In this document: positions 59,891 through 64,000 of the stretch, in pieces
Layout of the letters: each line of letters starts with the position of its first letter
Position numbering within the stretch: the first letter of the stretch is position 1
Source: Chrysoperla carnea
Lineage: Eukaryota > Arthropoda > Insecta > Neuroptera > Chrysopidae
Assembly: GCF_905475395.1 (NCBI RefSeq)
Contig: NC_058338.1
Coordinates: 40,211,935 to 40,275,934 of the forward strand
Direction of reading: 5' to 3'
Length of the DNA: 64,000 nucleotides
Made by a program: the position numbers and the translations under genes
The notes under the pieces: generated by a model
Database searches by the model: none
Told to the model about the DNA's origin: nothing
Seen by the model: the letters and a program-made list of their open reading frames with translations, nothing else

Positions 59891-60074
59891 CAAGACCCAT
59901 TTGACCTAAGTTGCTCATTTACGAAATAGACCTCACTTCTCACGTCCACGCTGTAAAAATTTCATCTTGATATCTTTATTTGTTTTTGAGATATCGTGCT
60001 GTCAGACAGACGTACAGGCAGACAGGTGGACAGACAATTGAGTATGAACTAATTAGCTGATTTTATAAACACCT
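59891..60074 (-). mobile_element. INE-1/DINE-1-like element, partial copy 6
   Basis: Only the central third is present. On the minus strand it reads from CTCAGGTGTTTATAAAATCA through a CTGTC/TGTCC microsatellite and ACGATATCTCAAAAACAAA to AGTGAGGTCTATTTCGTAAA and TGGGTCTTGG. Both termini are missing; the 3' part is replaced by unrelated less AT-rich DNA with small palindromes. Confidence 0.75.
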
Positions 60075-60342
60075 GAGCTTTAAACTACAAATTAAAAAAA
60101 AAACAAAAAAAACGGGGTTAGTAATCACTGAAGTAAATTTTATTCCGGCTCACGGCTCTTGGACCATAATATCGTTGAAATAAATGTATAGAAATTATAT
60201 TATTTATCATCAGATTTCAAGTAGATCAAGTATATAGTTTGTTTTTAAAAATAATTGCAATAATATTATTTTATTTTTAAAATTGCAATAATTTCATTAC
60301 TTTACTTTTAATTCCGTTTGTGTAGTTCAACTTAGATACACG
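60075..60342. other. Intergenic, no gene seen
   Basis: AT-rich spacer between the partial INE-1-like copy and the minisatellite. No features seen. Confidence 0.5.
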
Positions 60343-60429
60343 GTGATATTTTTCTAAATAGGAAAAAAAAGTGGATATTTTTCTAAACAGGAAAAATACT
60401 GTGGATATTTTTCTAAATAGGAAAAATAA
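60343..60429. repeat. ~30-bp minisatellite, three copies
   Basis: The unit GTGGATATTTTTCTAAATAGG plus an A-rich tail of 6-9 bases is repeated at about 60343, 60371 and 60401, with small differences in the tail (AAAAAAAA, AAAAATACT, AAAAATAAT). Confidence 0.88.
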
Positions 60430-61437
60430 TGAATCACCAGGTCTGTATGTATACATATGCACACATATGTGTCAATACATTTATGTATCTATATCGGTCG
60501 CAATTTAAGTCCGATTTGAATAAAATCCGGTATCAAGAATGTTTTTAGTATTTGAAAGGTCAAGTTCGTTAATGAGAAAATGATAAATCGACAGATAAAC
60601 AAGGAGTAGGGGTCCGTTTGTGATTTTTTTTCTAGACGTTTAGATTTCAAAATAAAAATTCTTCAAACACTAAAAATACAAAAATATTTGATTTTTAGAA
60701 AAATGTGTCATTTTCTGAGTGAATTCACTTAGGTTACGCAGTTTCTCCGCTACGAATTAATTCTATGTAACGTACTTATACTTTTTGTCATCAACAAAAT
60801 GAAAATCACTATTTCAATATATGAATAATTCTTATTTAATTTTTCATTGTAAAATTTTGCATGGTAAACTTTGGAAAATGTTAAGAATTGGAAAACTCCC
60901 ATGTAAAACGGGGGGAAAAATCCAGTTTTCTCTCTCCATGTATGATTCATTTATCATAAATTTTTTAACACTATAATTAAAAATATGTATGTACTATGTT
61001 AATTTTAATAACTCATTAAAAATATTGAATCTGTCAGCAATAATGCAATGCATATTACTTTTTAATGCACAGTACATAGGTATATACTTCATAAAAAGAA
61101 GAAAGGTAAATGTATTTTAAGGTGATGAATGATATACAAAAAAAAGAAAATTAATAAAAAAAAAACTTTGAATTATATAAGAAGGCGTTGAACGAATGAA
61201 TGATTTAAGCAGCGTATATTCATTAGTCAGTGAACTGTAAATTGTAACGCTAACGTTAGCAAAAACGTTAAGTGTATCTATCTATACATAGTAGTTAACT
61301 TACTGATGTATTATTATACGTGTGTTAAATAAAGAGTATAGAATGATATATTTGCTTTATTAACCGCATTTTTTTCAATTTCACTAAATTGTTTTTGGAA
61401 CTATTTTAACTATGTTTCTTATCGTACGTTTTGATTT
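60430..61437. other. Intergenic, no gene seen
   Basis: AT-rich DNA. The minus-strand frame at 60750-60950 has no recognisable product. Confidence 0.45.
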
Positions 61438-61735
61438 GAGGTATAAAACCGCAAAAAATGCAACAGACCCCAAAATCCGACATGTATGTTACCTAGGAAA
61501 CTAAAACTTTTTTAATAGATTCATCTTGCCATGAATTTTGAGAATATGCATGTGTTGTGAGTTTGAAGAAGTTAAACATAATAGAGATAATTTAAAGTAA
61601 GTACAAGAAAATTTTATGTTATGTCATATTAAATATCCGAATCAAATAAATTCTGTATAATGTATCCACATATTGGGTTCACTACTAAATCAGAAGTATG
61701 TCTTTTGTAAAACTAATATTACAATTAATTCATAA
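61438..61735 (+). repeat. Dispersed ~300-bp block, copy B
   Basis: Colinear with 35390-35710. Shared landmarks are ACCTAGGAAACTAAAACTTTTTT, CCATGAATTT, AGAGATAATTTAAAGTA and ATGTCTTTT...CTAATATT. Copies differ by numerous substitutions and small indels. No secreted-peptide gene follows this copy, unlike copy A. Confidence 0.7.
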
Positions 61736-64000
61736 AGTATAGAGTTAAAGTAGCTATAATATTTAATTCTTTAAACAGTAAAACAAATGTTTGTCTTCTT
61801 AAGTTAATACTATAAATTTTCATAATTACCAATGCACAAATTTGCAAACAGTATCGTATGCAAAACGTATTGAGAGAAAAAAAATATAAGAAGTTTTCAT
61901 AAGTATTTTTATTTTACCTTTGCATGCTTGAAAAAAGAATCTGATTTTGAAAAAAGTTCCATATAGTAAATTTTGTATGATATTTTAGATATAGCCTTTC
62001 CAGTAATGGTTGAATTACACGTCAAAGTGGGAAATAAAAAGCACTTTTATGATTCTGAGTAATAGCAACCGTAATTTATATGAAACTTTTTAACTTCCGC
62101 CACAAATTTAATAAAACTGTTAAACAGACATAGGCATCATTTTCGGAGGTGTATTTACCAATTTTGGCCCATTTAATTCTTCTCAAAATCTTTAATAAAA
62201 GAAAGTATTTCTTATACATCATTGGCGTAACTAGGAAGTTTTTATAGTGAGGCTATTCTCCCTTATTACTTCATGTCTATGTTACTTATTTGTAGAACCT
62301 ACCATTACATGGACGAGGAAACGAGGAACCACTTTGCAATTACAAGAAAAATAACACAATAATTTAGTAGAAATAATTTATTACACACTTTAATTTCAAA
62401 TATTTAAGAAATGATTTCACCTAAACCAAATGGATCTTCTTTTACAAATTACAAAACTCAATACTTACTATGTTAGTAGCTACAACCATTATTCGCTACT
62501 CGTTTAATACTTTAGTATATTATTCATTCATCGTATTACAAAAGGATAGGTGGTATCGTTGCATATATATATATGTTGTAGTCGACATAGATAATAATTT
62601 ATATAACACTGTAACTGCATTTCCTGTTAAAATGGTAAAGAAAAAAAAATTGATTGTGTATTGCAATAATTCAAGTTAGAACTCAGATACATCCAACATT
62701 ATTTATTTTTATTGGAAAATCCCGGGATATATTCTCTTGAGATGTGTTTCATCGTATTTCACTCAATTATTAATTAAATTATAATGAAGCTTCATTCTTA
62801 ATTTTCAAATTAATGAGGTAGTGTGTTTTTAGCCCACGACCTGGACTCTTTGGGATGCGGTTAATTGAGCATCTACAACGACTATATGTGGCTATACTGA
62901 TCTCAATGACTCCTAGTGCCTTACAAAGTAATGCCCTTGGAAATAATTAGAGGAGAGGGTCGAGAGAAGTCATATAGATTCTTGTGAAGTACTTTAAATT
63001 AAATTTAAGGATGTATGAGCACTGTAGTGGGGGCACAAATTTAAAAAATTGATATTTTCAAATTTGATTCGGAATTATGTTATAACTTGACTGTTATGTT
63101 CGGGACGTGTTGTCTAAGCAACTGTTCTTTATTGAATGATTATTAATACAAAAACAAGTAACATTTATTAGGTAAATAACAAATAGATAATTCTAGAATA
63201 ATTATTTAATACTTAACACAACAATATAGATATAAGACGAAAAGTAAGAATACAATTTTTCGATAGCTGGTGTATTTTTCTAAATGTCGAAATCGAAAAT
63301 TTTAATTATTCAACTTTCAATATTTGGTAAACCAAGACAGGTATCGAAAAATTTTATTCTTATTTTTCGTTTACATTCATAAAGATATACTAAAATTCAT
63401 TATCATAGTTGAAAATAAGACAAAAACTGCTCGTACATCCCTTATATGGATGGAGATACTTGATTTTTTCTTTTCTATGTTATTGCTAATACGTTTTCTT
63501 TCTATTAAAAATATTTTTTTAGTTTGTTTTCATTTGTTCCAAGTGAAAATTATCAAAAACTTTCAAAATATGTCGTTTTTTGAGATTTCTCCATAAGATA
63601 CATTGCTATTTTTTGTATCGATTTTCGATTGATATTTATCGTAAAATTTGCATGGATACCTAAGCCGAAATTTTAAACACATATTTTTTGAGTAGAAGTC
63701 TACTTATCAATTATTGTTGCCATGCCCATGCAGAATTAAAAAATGACTACTTCTAGATTTTTCAATCTAAAGTTTATGGTTAAAATGCACAAACAAATAT
63801 AGGTCAAAATTGTTCGTGAAAAATGTTATTCATATTGAAATAAATTGAGTTTCTACAGACATAATGCAATTTTACCATATGTGGGCGTGATTGAAAAAGT
63901 TTTATGAAAATATTTTAAAACGTAAATTGCAGTATGACTGAAGATTTGTTATTGCAAACCTGATAGTTGTTAATAGTAACATTATATCTGTTTTTTTTTT
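61736..64000. other. Intergenic to window end, no gene seen
   Basis: No exon, RNA gene or transposon end was recognised. The open frames at 62470-62679 and 63324-63596 lack domains. A less AT-rich segment at 62825-62960 was read in all frames without identification. Confidence 0.45.

Noticed and set aside
1..64000. CRISPR array, bacterial operon, rRNA or viral genome
   Set aside because: No regularly spaced identical repeats with unique spacers, no dense coding, and no rRNA-like sequence; spliced genes and insect repeats show eukaryotic nuclear DNA.

Overview
The window looks like nuclear DNA of an insect, most likely a dipteran. It is very AT-rich and gene-poor. Its genes are split by GT-AG introns, several of them only 60-150 bp long. 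Its dispersed repeats resemble INE-1/DINE-1 elements, insect tRNA-derived SINEs and LINE relics. There is no operon, bacterial ribosome-binding site, CRISPR array or viral genome here. All exon models were built by hand from the sequence, without alignments or RNA data.

Five protein-coding genes can be supported. (1) 1747-2436, minus strand: a complete three-exon gene for the signal peptidase complex subunit SPCS3 (Drosophila Spase22-23), 179 aa. (2) 4536-5861, plus strand: a four-exon gene for a secreted, probably GPI-anchored Ly6/uPAR-type protein with ten cysteines. (3) 21709-23044, plus strand: a two-exon gene for a 64-aa cecropin-like antimicrobial peptide precursor. (4) 36115-36393, plus strand: a single-exon gene for a 92-aa secreted peptide of unknown family. 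(5) 40649-41868, minus strand: a two-exon gene for a gustatory-receptor-family protein of 361 aa. A sixth, weak candidate is an orphan terminal exon at 34392-34616, minus strand. These are independent genes; nothing in their order suggests a shared pathway.

The rest is mostly repeats. At least six copies or large fragments of one INE-1/DINE-1-like (Helentron-associated) element lie at 9.68, 20.76, 24.54/24.91, 44.31, 56.95 and 59.89 kb. Tandem arrays with monomers of about 300 bp lie at 17.17 kb (each monomer a fold-back), 42.26 kb and 50.02 kb. Long inverted repeats lie at 7.2 and 51.1 kb. A tRNA-derived SINE lies at 24.1-24.3 kb, and LINE relics at 12.5 and 26.2-26.7 kb. Two degenerate arrays built on CTTG/CAAG words lie at 14.8 and 30.5 kb. 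A 252-bp tandem duplication ends just upstream of the Ly6 gene. Several short perfect hairpins (27.8, 52.9 and 58.4 kb) look like products of local template switching.

The observations most worth following are the divergent histidine-rich cecropin-like gene, the unclassified 92-aa secreted peptide, the fold-back satellite and the INE-1-like family.
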